The notes: generated from the letters alone by a model not told the origin. Positions 9,611-18,954 are shown, counted from the first letter of the stretch. The stretch: DNA of 64,000 nucleotides from Affinirhizobium straminoryzae (GCF_007004135.1 NZ_VJMG01000029.1:17639-81638); one strand, 5' to 3'. Translations and numbers: made by a program.

Positions 9611-10954
9611 ATGAAACTCTTTGTTCTGAAGACGGCGCTTGCCGGTCTGATGGCCGCGACCACGCTGGGCGTTGCGCCGGCCTTTGCCGAGAAGACGAAG
9701 TTTGAATTCTGGTACGGCCTGAGCGGCGATCTCGGTGACCGCGTTCAGGATGCCTGCAAGAAGTTCAATGACAGCCAGAGCGATTTCGAAATCCTCTGCA
9801 CGTCCCAGAACGGTTACGACACCACGCTGCAGAACACGATTGCCGCCTACCGCGCCAAGAAACAGCCGGCCATCACCCAGATCTACGACGCCGGCACGCT
9901 CGACCTGATGCTGTCCAAGGCCTTCATCCCGGCCAAGCAGCTGATGGCCGACAACGGCTACAAGATCGACTGGAACAACTATTTCGGTGGCATCGCAAAC
10001 TATTATGCCACGGCAGCCGGCGAGTTGCAGTCCTTCCCGTTCAACTCCTCGACCGCGATGTTCTATTACAATGTCAGCGCCTTCGAGAAGGCCGGCATCG
10101 ACTTCAAGCCGGACACCTGGGAACATGTCGAGGAAGCCGCCCGCAAGCTGAAGGCCGCCGGCTTCGAATGCCCGCTCGGCTTCAACTTCGACACCTGGCC
10201 GCTGCTCGAGCAGTTCTCCGCCATCCACAACCAGCCGCTTGCCACCAAGGCCAACGGCTATGAAGGGCTCGATACGGAAGTCGTCTTCAACAAGACGAAG
10301 TTCGTCGATCACGTGAAGTTCTTCAAGAAGATGCAGGACGAGAAGCTGTTCGTCGTCAAGACCAAGCAGCTTGGTATGGATATCGTTCCGGCCTTCACCT
10401 CGCAGACCTGCCAGATGATCCAGACCTCCGTTGCCGATCACGGCACCGTTGGCAAGACGCTGCCGGAAGGCGTGAAGTGGGATGTCGCGATGCTGCCGGT
10501 CTGGAAGGGCACGGAGCGCAAGAACTCGCTCGTCGGCGGCGCGTCGCTGTGGGTCATGGCCGGTCGCCCGGCTGCCGAGTACAAGGGCGCTGCCGCCTTC
10601 CTCAACTTCCTCGCCCAGCCCGACATGGTTCAGTGGTGGTCGACGGTTACAGGCTACATCCCGGTCACCAAGACCGGCTTCGATGCCATGAAGGCCAACG
10701 GTTTCTACGACAAGGCTCCCTACAAGGGCCGCGAACTGGCGATTGCCAGCCTGACCTACACGCCGACCTCGGAAAACACCCGCGGCATCCGTCTCGGCAG
10801 CTTCACCCAGATCCGCAAGGAAGTCTCGACGTCCCTCGAAGCGATCTTCATGCAGAACGCTGACGTTCAGAAGGAACTGGATCAGGCCGCCGAACGCAGC
10901 AACGCCATCCTGCGCCGTTTCGAGAAGACCTATGCCGGTCAGAAACTGAACTGA
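9611..10954 (+). CDS. ugpB: sn-Glycerol-3-phosphate ABC transporter, substrate-binding protein
   Basis: This is a 447-residue periplasmic binding protein of family 1 with a clear signal peptide (MKLFVLKTALAGLMAATTLG, cleavage after APAFA at residue 27). UgpB features are visible: FEFWYGLSGDLGDRV near the mature N-terminus, YRAKKQPAITQIYDAGT and the SFPFNSSTAMFYYN ligand-side segment. The start has GAGGG a few bases upstream. It opens a five-gene operon with two permeases, an ATPase and a TIM-barrel protein. Within the family the substrate is glycerol-3-phosphate or a glycerophosphodiester. Confidence 0.88.
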   Translation: MKLFVLKTALAGLMAATTLGVAPAFAEKTKFEFWYGLSGDLGDRVQDACKKFNDSQSDFEILCTSQNGYDTTLQNTIAAYRAKKQPAITQIYDAGTLDLMLSKAFIPAKQLMADNGYKIDWNNYFGGIANYYATAAGELQSFPFNSSTAMFYYNVSAFEKAGIDFKPDTWEHVEEAARKLKAAGFECPLGFNFDTWPLLEQFSAIHNQPLATKANGYEGLDTEVVFNKTKFVDHVKFFKKMQDEKLFVVKTKQLGMDIVPAFTSQTCQMIQTSVADHGTVGKTLPEGVKWDVAMLPVWKGTERKNSLVGGASLWVMAGRPAAEYKGAAAFLNFLAQPDMVQWWSTVTGYIPVTKTGFDAMKANGFYDKAPYKGRELAIASLTYTPTSENTRGIRLGSFTQIRKEVSTSLEAIFMQNADVQKELDQAAERSNAILRRFEKTYAGQKLN

Positions 10955-10972
10955 TCGATTGCGATCGCCGAG

Positions 10973-11014
10973 TGCCCCGCGGCCAGCGGGTTGTGACCTG
11001 AGGGTCGCGGGGCA
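10973..11014 (+). terminator. Intercistronic hairpin between ugpB and ugpA
   Basis: TGCCCCGCG and CGCGGGGCA form a perfect 9-bp stem around a 24-base loop in the 92-bp gap. There is no T-run. Such stems after binding-protein genes usually stabilise the upstream mRNA or partly end transcription, so that the binding protein is made in excess of the permeases. Confidence 0.6.
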
Positions 11015-11046
11015 TTCCCTCTCCTCGAGAGCGTTCTGGTCCATTC

Positions 11047-11937
11047 ATGGAAAAACGTGCTGTCTTCAAAAGCTGGTGGCTGCCGATCGTCTTCGCCCTG
11101 CCGCAGCTTCTCCTGATCCTCTGCTTCTTTTACTGGCCGGTCGCGGCCGTCGTGAACTGGGCCTTTACCCTGGAGCCGCCGTTTGGGGGACCGGCCGAAT
11201 TCGTCGGATTTGCCAATTTCCAGGAGGCGTTTGCGGATCCGTTCTACTGGAATTCGGTGGTCGTCAGCCTCATCTTCGCGATCGTCGGTCCGCTGTTTGC
11301 CATCTCCATCGGCCTCGTTCTGGCCATTGCGGTCGATCGGCAGCTGCCGGGCTCGGGCTTCTTCCGCTTTCTATACATCCTGCCCTACGCGATCGCAGGG
11401 CCCGCGGCGGGTATGGCCTTCCGTTTCATCCTGTCGCCGGAGCGTGGGCTCGCCGCGTCGCTCAACGCGATGTGGCCGGATATCTGGAACCCTGCCAAAT
11501 ATGGCGAGCATGCGCTGGCACTGGTCATCATCATCTTCATCTGGAAGTGGTCGGGCTACACCTTCATCTTCCTGCTGGCCGGTCTCCAATCGGTGCCGCG
11601 CGCCTTGGGCGAGGCCGCTGCCATGGATGGGGCCGGTCCCTTCCGCCGTGCGATCGACGTACAGGTGCCGCTGCTGGCCCCGACCCTGTTCTTCCTGCTG
11701 GTCACCATGATGACGGAAGGCTTCGTCGGTGCCGACACCTTCGGCATCGTGCATGCCGTGACGGAAGGCGGCCCGAACCACGGCACGGAAGTCATGGTCT
11801 ATCGGATCGTCGACGAAGCCTTCAAGGGACTGAACTATTCCGGCGCCTCGGCCCAGAGCATCATCCTGATCGGCCTCATCATGATCTTCACCTTCATCCA
11901 GTTCCGCTTCGTCGAGAAGCGCGTGCATTACAAGTGA
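11047..11937 (+). CDS. ugpA: sn-Glycerol-3-phosphate ABC transporter, permease
   Basis: This 296-residue inner-membrane permease of the MalF/UgpA type has six membrane segments, the first at about residues 15-35 (FALPQLLLILCFFYWPVAAV). The coupling loop EAAAMDGAGPFRRAIDVQVPLLAP carries the EAA-x3-G motif that contacts the ATPase. It follows ugpB after a hairpin-containing gap and is followed 7 bp later by ugpE. Confidence 0.9.
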   Translation: MEKRAVFKSWWLPIVFALPQLLLILCFFYWPVAAVVNWAFTLEPPFGGPAEFVGFANFQEAFADPFYWNSVVVSLIFAIVGPLFAISIGLVLAIAVDRQLPGSGFFRFLYILPYAIAGPAAGMAFRFILSPERGLAASLNAMWPDIWNPAKYGEHALALVIIIFIWKWSGYTFIFLLAGLQSVPRALGEAAAMDGAGPFRRAIDVQVPLLAPTLFFLLVTMMTEGFVGADTFGIVHAVTEGGPNHGTEVMVYRIVDEAFKGLNYSGASAQSIILIGLIMIFTFIQFRFVEKRVHYK

Positions 11938-11944
11938 GGGCGGC

Positions 11945-12832
11945 ATGATCCAGCGCACCCCCGTCGCCAATGCCGTAACCTATGCCATCATGGTCTTCGG
12001 CTTCATCCTGCTGATCGGTCCCTTCCTTGTGATCATCGCTGGGGCCAGCCAGACCATGCAGCAGGTCAACGCCATTCCCTTCAGCTTCCTGCCGGACAAC
12101 CAGTTCCTGACCAATGCGGCACAGGCCTGGAAGCGGGCCGATCTCGGTACCGCCATGACCAACAGCCTCATCATGGCGGTGCTGGTGACGGCCGGCAAGG
12201 TGGCGCTGTCGGCCTTCACGGCCTTCGCCATCGTCTTCTTCCGCTCGCCGCTGAAGCACGTGTTCTTCTGGAGCGTGTTCATCACGCTGATGCTGCCGCT
12301 CGAGGTCCGCGTCGTTCCGACCTATGCCGTCGCGGCCGACCTGCTGCAGCCGGTGAAATCCATCCTGTCGCTGTTCGGCGGCATTCAGATCGGCATCGAC
12401 TGGAACCTGTTGAACTCCTACACCGGCCTCACCCTGCCGCTGATCGCAACCGCCACCGGCACCTTCCTCTACCGCCAGTTCTTCATGACGCTGCCGGACG
12501 AGCTGGCGGAAGCGGCGCGCATGGACGGTTCCGGCCCGGTGCGCTTCTTCTTCGACATGCTGCTGCCGCTCTCGCGCACCAACATGCTGGCGCTGACGAC
12601 CATCATGTTCGTCTATGGCTGGAACCAGTATCTGTGGCCGCTGCTGATGGTCACGGACCCTTCCTATAAGACGGTGATGATGTCGCTGCGCTCCCTGCTG
12701 CCCGCCGACAACGGCACACCGGACTGGAATGTCACGCTGGCCGGCTCCCTGCTCATCATGCTGCCGCCGCTGATCGTCGTCGGCGTGCTGCAGCGCTGGT
12801 TCGTCCGCGGTCTGGTGGCCACCGAAAAGTGA
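11945..12832 (+). CDS. ugpE: sn-Glycerol-3-phosphate ABC transporter, permease
   Basis: This 295-residue partner permease of the MalG/UgpE type has six membrane segments and the coupling motif DELAEAARMDGSGPVRFFFDMLLPLS (EAA-x3-G at about residues 192-199). A typical UgpE feature is the NQYLWPLLMV segment near residue 224. It lies 7 bp after ugpA and about 36 bp before the ATPase gene, so it is in the same operon. Confidence 0.9.
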   Translation: MIQRTPVANAVTYAIMVFGFILLIGPFLVIIAGASQTMQQVNAIPFSFLPDNQFLTNAAQAWKRADLGTAMTNSLIMAVLVTAGKVALSAFTAFAIVFFRSPLKHVFFWSVFITLMLPLEVRVVPTYAVAADLLQPVKSILSLFGGIQIGIDWNLLNSYTGLTLPLIATATGTFLYRQFFMTLPDELAEAARMDGSGPVRFFFDMLLPLSRTNMLALTTIMFVYGWNQYLWPLLMVTDPSYKTVMMSLRSLLPADNGTPDWNVTLAGSLLIMLPPLIVVGVLQRWFVRGLVATEK

Positions 12833-12868
12833 CGCCGTATCCGGCCCCCGAAAATAAGGTTTGAAACT

Positions 12869-14008
12869 ATGGCAGACATCGCTATTCGCGCCGTACGCAA
12901 GAGCTACGGCAAGACCCCTGCCCTGCATGGCGTCGATCTCTTCTTCGCCTCCGGCGAATTCGTCGTGATCCTTGGTCCGTCCGGCTGCGGCAAGTCAACG
13001 CTTCTGCGCATGATCGCCGGTCTCGAAGACATCACCGGCGGCGAGATCGCCATCGACGGTCGCGTCGTCAACCGGCTGGAACCGCGCGAGCGCGGCTGCG
13101 CCATGGTCTTCCAGAATTATGCGCTCTACCCGCACATGTCGGTGGCCGGCAATATCGGCTATGCGCTGAAGGTTTCCGGCGTGCCGAAGGCGGAGCGGGA
13201 GCGCCGTATTGCGGAGACTGCGAAGATCGTCGGCCTTCAGGATTACCTGGCGCGTAGGCCGGCAGCCCTGTCCGGCGGCCAGCGCCAGCGCGTTGCCATG
13301 GCACGCGCCATCATCCGCGAGCCGAAGGTGTTTCTCTTCGATGAACCGCTCTCGAACCTCGACGCGAAGCTGCGCATCTCCATGCGCGCCGAAATCCGCA
13401 AGCTGCACCAGCGTCTCTCGGCCACCTCCGTCTTCGTGACGCACGATCAGGTCGAAGCCATGACGCTTGCCGACCGGCTGGTGGTGATGAATCGCGGCCA
13501 TGTGGAGCAGGTGGGCCGTCCGCTGGAGATCTACCACCGCCCGGCCAGCACCTTCGTTGCCTCCTTCATCGGCGCGCCGGCCATGAACCTTGTGCGCAGC
13601 CGCGTCGAGGTGGAAAGCGCCGGCATTCGCTTCGGTGGCGCGATGGTGGCGATCGATCCTGCCTTTGCCGCAAAACTGCGCGGGCAGGATGTGACCGTCG
13701 GTATCCGGCCGGAACATTGCTGCCTTGCCGCACCGGGCGATGGCGGCGTTGAAGCCCGCGTCGACTTTATCGAGGAACTCGGCGTCGGCCGCGTCGCCTA
13801 TTGCGAGGTGGACGGCCTGCCCTTTGCCATTTCGCTGGACGATCATACAGTGGTGGCGGCAGGCGACAGCCTGTTCCTCACCCTGCCGAGCGAACACCTG
13901 CATTTTTTCGACATCGAATCCGGCCGCCGCATCGAGACGGATGCGGCCGCACCGGTTGCGGCACCGGCCGCGAGCCAGCATTCCGAACAGACCATGGGAG
14001 TCCATTGA
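12869..14008 (+). CDS. ugpC: sn-Glycerol-3-phosphate ABC transporter, ATP-binding protein
   Basis: This is a 379-residue ATPase of the CUT1/MalK class. It has Walker [10 protein letters not shown] (about 36-44), Q-loop [12 protein letters not shown], signature [14 protein letters not shown], Walker [16 protein letters not shown] and a switch histidine in [12 protein letters not shown]-terminal TOBE domain (from about residue 240) has the regulatory GIRPEH motif. The alanine/proline-rich tail after residue 355 is longer than usual. Its stop overlaps the next ATG by one base (TGATG), which couples it to the isomerase-like gene. Confidence 0.92.
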   Translation: MADIAIRAVRKSYGKTPALHGVDLFFASGEFVVILGPSGCGKSTLLRMIAGLEDITGGEIAIDGRVVNRLEPRERGCAMVFQNYALYPHMSVAGNIGYALKVSGVPKAERERRIAETAKIVGLQDYLARRPAALSGGQRQRVAMARAIIREPKVFLFDEPLSNLDAKLRISMRAEIRKLHQRLSATSVFVTHDQVEAMTLADRLVVMNRGHVEQVGRPLEIYHRPASTFVASFIGAPAMNLVRSRVEVESAGIRFGGAMVAIDPAFAAKLRGQDVTVGIRPEHCCLAAPGDGGVEARVDFIEELGVGRVAYCEVDGLPFAISLDDHTVVAAGDSLFLTLPSEHLHFFDIESGRRIETDAAAPVAAPAASQHSEQTMGVH

Positions 14009-14910
14009 TGAACGAGATCATTTCAGCCATCGGCTTTTGCAACCGCACGGGCCATGGTGACCTTTCGGTTCTCGACGCGTCGCTGCGCGAGATCGCCGAT
14101 ACCGGTGCCGATGCCTGCGAGATCGGCATTTATGCCGAGGAAATCGTGTCCGGCGGCCGCATCATCGAGGATCGCACGCGCCGGGTGGAGGAGATCGTGC
14201 GCGCCTACGGCTTCAAGAAGCTGTCGCTGCACGGGCAGATCTCGTCCAACTTCATGGATCGCCAGCACCTCGCCCTGCAAAAGAAGGTGGTGCGCGCCAT
14301 GCTTGAGCTCTGCAATCGCCTGGGCGCCGGCATTCTGGTGCACCATTCCGGTGCTGCACAACTCGCCGAGGGCGAAAACGGCGCGGATCTCGATCTGATG
14401 GAACGCGAGGCGCTGTCCGAGATGGCCGACGTCGCCAAGGGCTACGGCGTGCGCATTGCGCTGGAAAACATCTTTACGACCGAAAGCGGGCAGTATCGCC
14501 AGACGCCGAGCCAGGTGGCGGAAACGGTGCGCGCCGTTGGCCACGACAACGTGGTGGCGCTGATCGACTTCAGCCATGCCTATATCGAATCCACGTTCAA
14601 GCAGCTCGACTTCCGTGAGGAACTGCGTGCCATGGCACCCGTGACCGGCCATCTTCACGTGCATGACAGTTTCGGCCTGCCCTATACGATGGACAAGTTT
14701 TTCCATCCGGCCGAGGCGACAGCGCTCGGGATCGGCGACCTGCATCTGCCGCTCGGCTGGGGTGACATCGCCTGGGACGAGATCTTTGCGGAACTGACCT
14801 TCCTGCCGGACACGATGCTGATCATGGAAATCGATTCACACCGTTTCAAGGACCAGCAGCCGGGCTGCCTGTCACGCGCACGCAACCTTGCAACCCTCAT
14901 CGGGCGCTGA
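14008..14910 (+). CDS. Sugar phosphate isomerase/epimerase family TIM-barrel protein
   Basis: This 300-residue protein belongs to the AP-endonuclease-2-like TIM-barrel superfamily. Metal-binding positions are visible in SLHGQIS, GILVHHSGA, RIALENIF, VALIDFSHAY, GHLHVHDS and the final MLIMEIDSHRF segment. The start is the ATG sharing one base with the ugpC stop. Its place as the last gene of a ugp operon suggests it processes a compound brought in by this importer, or a product made from it. I cannot assign a specific reaction. Confidence 0.75.
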   Translation: MNEIISAIGFCNRTGHGDLSVLDASLREIADTGADACEIGIYAEEIVSGGRIIEDRTRRVEEIVRAYGFKKLSLHGQISSNFMDRQHLALQKKVVRAMLELCNRLGAGILVHHSGAAQLAEGENGADLDLMEREALSEMADVAKGYGVRIALENIFTTESGQYRQTPSQVAETVRAVGHDNVVALIDFSHAYIESTFKQLDFREELRAMAPVTGHLHVHDSFGLPYTMDKFFHPAEATALGIGDLHLPLGWGDIAWDEIFAELTFLPDTMLIMEIDSHRFKDQQPGCLSRARNLATLIGR

Positions 14911-14928
14911 GCAGGGCTGTCATGTCAA

Positions 14929-14951
14929 GCCGGGGCGGCAACCGCCCCGGC
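14929..14951. terminator. Terminator between the ugp operon and the Nif11 gene
   Basis: A perfect 10-bp stem (GCCGGGGCGG / CCGCCCCGGC) with a 3-base loop lies 18 bp after the isomerase stop and 8 bp before the end of the convergent Nif11 gene. It is followed by GGTCTTATC rather than a long T-run. It can serve both strands. Confidence 0.75.
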
Positions 14952-14958
14952 GGTCTTA

Positions 14959-15222
14959 TCAGTCGTTGAGGGCGACCTGCGCCAGGGGCACGGGCGAGCC
15001 GGCAACGACGGTGGTGCAGGCAATCGATGCCATCTGTTTTTGCAGCGCGTCATGGGCGGCAAGCGTGACCGACAGTTCCTCCTCGGAGAAGGAATAGCCA
15101 GCCCGCTTGCCCGCCGCCACGACGGCAGCTGTCCCCTGCTGCATCGCGACGGAAATACGGGCTTCCAGCGCACGATCCTTGCGCAGTCGCATACAAAACT
15201 GTTGCAGGTCACTGAAGCTCAT
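14959..15222 (-). CDS. Nif11-domain small protein (Nif11-like leader-peptide family)
   Basis: This 87-residue protein opens with the Nif11 pattern: SFSDLQQFCMRLRKDRAL (residues 2-19), then an alanine-rich helix and AGYSFSEEEL (about 41-50). AAGGA lies 9 bases before the start. Nif11 domains occur in nitrogen-fixation proteins and as leader peptides of ribosomally made, modified peptides. Here the region after the domain (about 37 residues, ending VVAGSPVPLAQVALND) has one cysteine and no clear GG or GA cleavage motif before a Cys/Ser/Thr-rich core. No modifying enzyme lies next to it. The neighbour is an AraC regulator on the same strand. Confidence 0.6.
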   Translation of the reverse strand: MSFSDLQQFCMRLRKDRALEARISVAMQQGTAAVVAAGKRAGYSFSEEELSVTLAAHDALQKQMASIACTTVVAGSPVPLAQVALND

Positions 15223-15300
15223 GCGGAGAGTTCCTTGGGCAGGATAGTCAAATATCGTCCTATTTCGTCATGCACATAATCATCGTAACACAGATGGTGA

Positions 15301-15314
15301 CTGTAACGTTACAG
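15301..15314. promoter_or_regulatory. 14-bp perfect palindrome upstream of the Nif11 gene
   Basis: CTGTAACGTTACAG is fully self-complementary and lies about 80 bp before the Nif11 start, in the only gap where its promoter can be. It looks like a dimeric repressor operator; the protein that binds it is unknown. Confidence 0.45.
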
Positions 15315-15344
15315 CACCAGAAGAAAAGATGCTGTCTAAGATAT

Positions 15345-15373
15345 GGGACAAATTTCAGCAAATTTGGGACATC
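15345..15373. promoter_or_regulatory. GGGACA direct repeat at 21-bp spacing (Nif11 promoter region)
   Basis: GGGACAAAT at 15345 and GGGACATCC at 15366 are spaced exactly 21 bp. The same spacing and a near-identical unit (GGGACGAAA) occur at two sites at 23.0 and 23.25 kb. Two-turn direct repeats are typical of AraC-family binding sites, and an AraC gene ends 30 bp away. Here the repeat points opposite to transcription of the Nif11 gene. Confidence 0.4.
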
Positions 15374-15401
15374 CTGAGCCTTTCCGGGCGCCGCGATACA
15401 C

Positions 15402-16466
15402 TCAGGTCGTTCTGCGCAATCCCTCCAGCCAGTGCTGCATCCAGTTGTCGCTGTCTGATTCGAGATCGGTTTTCAGGCGAATGCCGGCTTCCGCATTGCG
15501 GATCGCATCGCTCGGCCGTATGCCGTAATGCTGCTGGAAGGCGCGTGAAAAGGCGTTCTCGCTTGGAAATCCGGTGGAATAGGCGAGCTTGGCGACAGAG
15601 CCACGTGCCGTTCCGACCGATGTCAGCTTCAGATAGGCAAGCTTGAGGCGTCGTTCGCGTATGTAGTTTGCGATGCCGCCGACCGGTTCGAACAGACGAT
15701 AGAGTGCCGATCGCGACAGGGCAAAATGGCGCATGATCATCTCGGGTGACAGCGCGGGGTTGGTCACGTTGCGTTCGATGAACAGCTGGATGGTCTGCAG
15801 GTTGATGTCCATCAGTGTTTCACGCTCCGCGGCGACTGCGGCGGAGAAGCTGCTGGAGACCAGAACCGATGCGACTTCCGCGGCGAGCCGACCTTCCGCG
15901 CCGGCAAGGCGCGGGGCGACCTTGGCCATCGACATCATGTGTTCACCGAGCAGAATGCCGAGTGTCGAATCGCCCATGACGCGTGAACCATGCATCTCGT
16001 CGATCACCCGTGGCGTCAGCCGCAACAGGGACCGCGGCAGCACGAGGCTGATGATGTCCATGTCGCTCGTCTGGCTCTGCATCGGGCGGCTGAGGTCGAA
16101 ACAGACAATGTCTCCGCGCACCCCCTTCGCTACACCGCCATCGGCATCATAGGCACATTCGCCACCGACATAGAGCTGGATCAGGAGATGATCGACGCCT
16201 GTGGCAGCAACCAGTTCGCGCGTCCGGCGGAATGACTGGGCGGTTGTCGAAGATTTCCCGATGAGGAAATAGCCGAGATTGTAGCTGACGAGGTCAGCCC
16301 GGAAGTTTTCCAGTTCGTCCTTTGATGGCCTTGCCTCGAACAGACTTGAGACGCCCGCTCGCCAGTATTCGAAATTCTCATCACGGCTCAGCTCATGCGA
16401 GCGGATGACCTGATGTTCGATTGTATCCGTTGTCAAACGAAGTCCCCAGATCGTCTCGTTGTTCAC
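15402..16466 (-). CDS. AraC-family transcriptional regulator
   Basis: This 354-residue regulator has an N-terminal AraC_binding_2-like domain (about 40-200, including FDLSRPMQSQTSDMDIISLV) and a C-terminal double helix-turn-helix (about 240-340). The second recognition helix lies in LAYSTGFPSENAFSRAFQQHYGIRPSDAIR. The start is a GTG at 16466, because no upstream in-frame ATG is seen. It sits just upstream of the Nif11 gene on the same strand with a 179-bp gap, so the two may or may not be co-transcribed. Its inducer is unknown. The GGGAC repeat sites described separately are plausible targets. Confidence 0.85.
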   Translation of the reverse strand: MNNETIWGLRLTTDTIEHQVIRSHELSRDENFEYWRAGVSSLFEARPSKDELENFRADLVSYNLGYFLIGKSSTTAQSFRRTRELVAATGVDHLLIQLYVGGECAYDADGGVAKGVRGDIVCFDLSRPMQSQTSDMDIISLVLPRSLLRLTPRVIDEMHGSRVMGDSTLGILLGEHMMSMAKVAPRLAGAEGRLAAEVASVLVSSSFSAAVAAERETLMDINLQTIQLFIERNVTNPALSPEMIMRHFALSRSALYRLFEPVGGIANYIRERRLKLAYLKLTSVGTARGSVAKLAYSTGFPSENAFSRAFQQHYGIRPSDAIRNAEAGIRLKTDLESDSDNWMQHWLEGLRRTT

Positions 16467-16712
16467 CGGATGCGGCTTTGCAACCCAATCATTTGCCGAC
16501 CGGCACCGTCAGGTCGAGGCTCTACATTGCCGACGACTAAAAAAACGCAAAATATGTGATGACAAATAAGACAATGCCGCAAATATCGCAATTCGTTGCG
16601 CGGGTCACGTGATGCAGGACGGCTATCGTTATCACACGTCTCTGTGATTTGGTGGTCATTGGCTATCGTGGCAGGTCAGGCTCGGGTCGCAAAGAAAGCA
16701 GAGCCTTGCAAT

Positions 16713-18935
16713 CTATTTGGTCCGCGCCGTGTAGACACCGTCCCAGGTCTGGCCCGGCGGATATGCCCGCAACTCCTCCAGCCTCTGTGCATAGAGCGCG
16801 TAGAGGCCTTGCAGTTCGGCTGGTGCCCCCTGCCGTAAGGAGACAAGGCGGGTGTTCGCCTCGGAAAAATCACCCCGGCGATAATGGTCGAGAAAAGCGT
16901 CGTGTCGCTCGGCAAGCGCTTGAAAGATTTGGCTTGTGGCGACCGTCTCATCGCCGACCAGGGCATAGAGGCGTACGGGCGCGGCGCGGCCCTTGACGCG
17001 TACGTTGTCGATCTCGAGGAAGGCAAGTGAAGGTACCGCCTGGCGTGTGAAATCGCTGACGGCGATCGTCACGCCATAGAGCTTGGTGAGCCCTTCGATG
17101 CGCGAAGCGAGGTTGATGCTGTCGCCCAGCGCGGAATAGCTGAAGCGCTGGGCGGAACCGAGATTGCCAACACAGGCCTCACCGCTGTTGAGACCTATGC
17201 CGATCCTGATCGGTTCCTGCCGGCTGGCATTCAGTAACTCGACCGCCTTGACCATGTCGAGGGCGGCGCGACAAGCCTTCTCTTCGTGCCCCTCGATATC
17301 GAGCGGCGCATTCCAGAACGCCATGATCGCGTCGCCGATATATTTGTCGATCGTGGCCTCGCGTCGCAAAAGGACATCGGTCAGCGGCGTCAGGAAAGAG
17401 TTGATGAGGCTGGTCAGCGTCTGCGGATCCATGCCTTCGGACAGGGTCGTGAAGCCGCGGATATCGGAAAACATCACGGTAAGGCGGCGCGTTTCTCCGC
17501 CAAGTTCGAGAGCGGATGGTTCACGAGCCAGCCGTTCCACCAGAGCCGGTGCGAGATAGCGGCCGAATGCGCCTTTCACGATTCTCTTTTCCCGGTTTTC
17601 GAGCGCGAGCCTCAGCGGTGTCAGCAGCAGAAACACGATAACGAGTGTCACCACCGCGCCGACAGGATCGAGAATCAGGGAGAGTCGCGTGAAGGCGATC
17701 CACGACATGGCGACCAGACCGGTGATCAGGCCGGCCAGCATCATGGCGCTGGCGAGCGCGCCGTTGCGGGTTGCGATAAGGATCAGCATCAGACCACAAA
17801 GCAGCGTGACAAGGAGCAGAGTGCCATGTGCCCAGTCCGGTTCCTGCAGAAAGGCACCGGCGATGATCTGGTCGATGATTTCGGCATGCACCGTCACGCC
17901 CGGCATGGCGGCGGCCACGGGCGTGGCAACAATATCGCGCAGTCCCACTGCGCTGGTGCCGACAAGCACGATGCGGCCTTCCACGGCCTGGCGAATTCGA
18001 GCCGTGTTGGTATCTTCCAGCAGATCGGCGGCCGACAGGGTCGTCATCTGCGGCATGCCGGAGAAATAGAGCCGCATGCGCCCATCGGCTGCTGTCGGCA
18101 CGTCCAGCGCACCCACCCGGAGGCTGGTCATGCCGTGGCTACCGCCTCCCCCTTCCCCGCTTGCATCGTTGCCGCGCAGGGCAAAGCCCTGAGCGCCCTG
18201 GGCAATTCTCAGGCTTTCCACGGCAAGAGCGGGATAGATCTGGCCGTTTGCGACGGCCGCAAGCGGCATGCTGCGGATGACATTGTCGGCGCTCGGACTG
18301 AACGAGAAGAAGCCGGCACCGGGCGCGGCCTTGTGCAGCACCTCGATATTACGAACGGCACCGGTAAATGGCGGCAGATAGAAACGGGGATCGCTGCCAC
18401 CATAGGCAAAGCCTGCCTTGGCCGCATTGGGGGCAAGGTGGCTTTCGTCCGTCAGGGCGAAGCCGAGCACGGAGGGACTTGCAGAAAGCGCTGCGGCAAG
18501 GATGTTGTCATTATCCAGTGGCTCGCCGCCTTCTGGAAGCGTGATGCCGACACCACGCCGGCGCAGATCCTCCACGGCGCGTGCGGGCGACAGCCGATCC
18601 GGCTCGGAAAAGACGATGTCGAAGCCAATCGCAGCAGCGCCGAGCAGTTGCAGCCGATTGACCATGCGCGCGATCACCGCGCGGGACCATGGCCATTGTC
18701 CAAGTCTGTCGATGGAGGTCTCGTCGATATCCACCACCACCACAGGCGGATCGGTTGCAGGGCGAGGATGCAGTTGCTGATAGGTATCGAAAAGCTGATT
18801 GCTAAGGACAGCCGTAACGGACGGGTCGGCGCGCAGAAAGCCGAGACACGTCATCAGAACGCAGAAACCCGCCAGCGCTGTCAGCGCTGGCGGGGGAAAT
18901 CGGTGTTTCCGCCTGAGGGAGACCGGTGATTTCAT
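16713..18935 (-). CDS. CHASE2-domain class III adenylate/guanylate cyclase
   Basis: This is a 740-residue membrane signal protein. The start at 18935 is chosen because GGAA precedes it and the upstream gene ends 19 bp before. One membrane helix at about 14-30 is followed by a large extracytoplasmic CHASE2 domain (about 40-340) with VVVVDIDETSIDRLGQWPWSR and IGFDIVFSEPDR. Then come three helices (about 355-435) and the catalytic domain. Metal aspartates are in FSDIRGFT (about 488-495) and in DKYIGDAIMAFW (about 529-540), and the transition-state motif is LGDSINLASR. The lysine in DKYIGD is typical of adenylate cyclases. It ends an operon behind a FecR protein and a Slam-like exporter, so it may sense the extracellular state of that system. 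Confidence 0.88.
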   Translation of the reverse strand: MKSPVSLRRKHRFPPPALTALAGFCVLMTCLGFLRADPSVTAVLSNQLFDTYQQLHPRPATDPPVVVVDIDETSIDRLGQWPWSRAVIARMVNRLQLLGAAAIGFDIVFSEPDRLSPARAVEDLRRRGVGITLPEGGEPLDNDNILAAALSASPSVLGFALTDESHLAPNAAKAGFAYGGSDPRFYLPPFTGAVRNIEVLHKAAPGAGFFSFSPSADNVIRSMPLAAVANGQIYPALAVESLRIAQGAQGFALRGNDASGEGGGGSHGMTSLRVGALDVPTAADGRMRLYFSGMPQMTTLSAADLLEDTNTARIRQAVEGRIVLVGTSAVGLRDIVATPVAAAMPGVTVHAEIIDQIIAGAFLQEPDWAHGTLLLVTLLCGLMLILIATRNGALASAMMLAGLITGLVAMSWIAFTRLSLILDPVGAVVTLVIVFLLLTPLRLALENREKRIVKGAFGRYLAPALVERLAREPSALELGGETRRLTVMFSDIRGFTTLSEGMDPQTLTSLINSFLTPLTDVLLRREATIDKYIGDAIMAFWNAPLDIEGHEEKACRAALDMVKAVELLNASRQEPIRIGIGLNSGEACVGNLGSAQRFSYSALGDSINLASRIEGLTKLYGVTIAVSDFTRQAVPSLAFLEIDNVRVKGRAAPVRLYALVGDETVATSQIFQALAERHDAFLDHYRRGDFSEANTRLVSLRQGAPAELQGLYALYAQRLEELRAYPPGQTWDGVYTARTK

Positions 18936-18954
18936 GCGTTCCGGTATCCGCAGG

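Noticed and set aside
17286..18929. 547-codon open frame opposite the CHASE2 cyclase
   Set aside because: The cyclase on the other strand has intact catalytic motifs; the antisense product has no recognisable fold and is a high-GC shadow.
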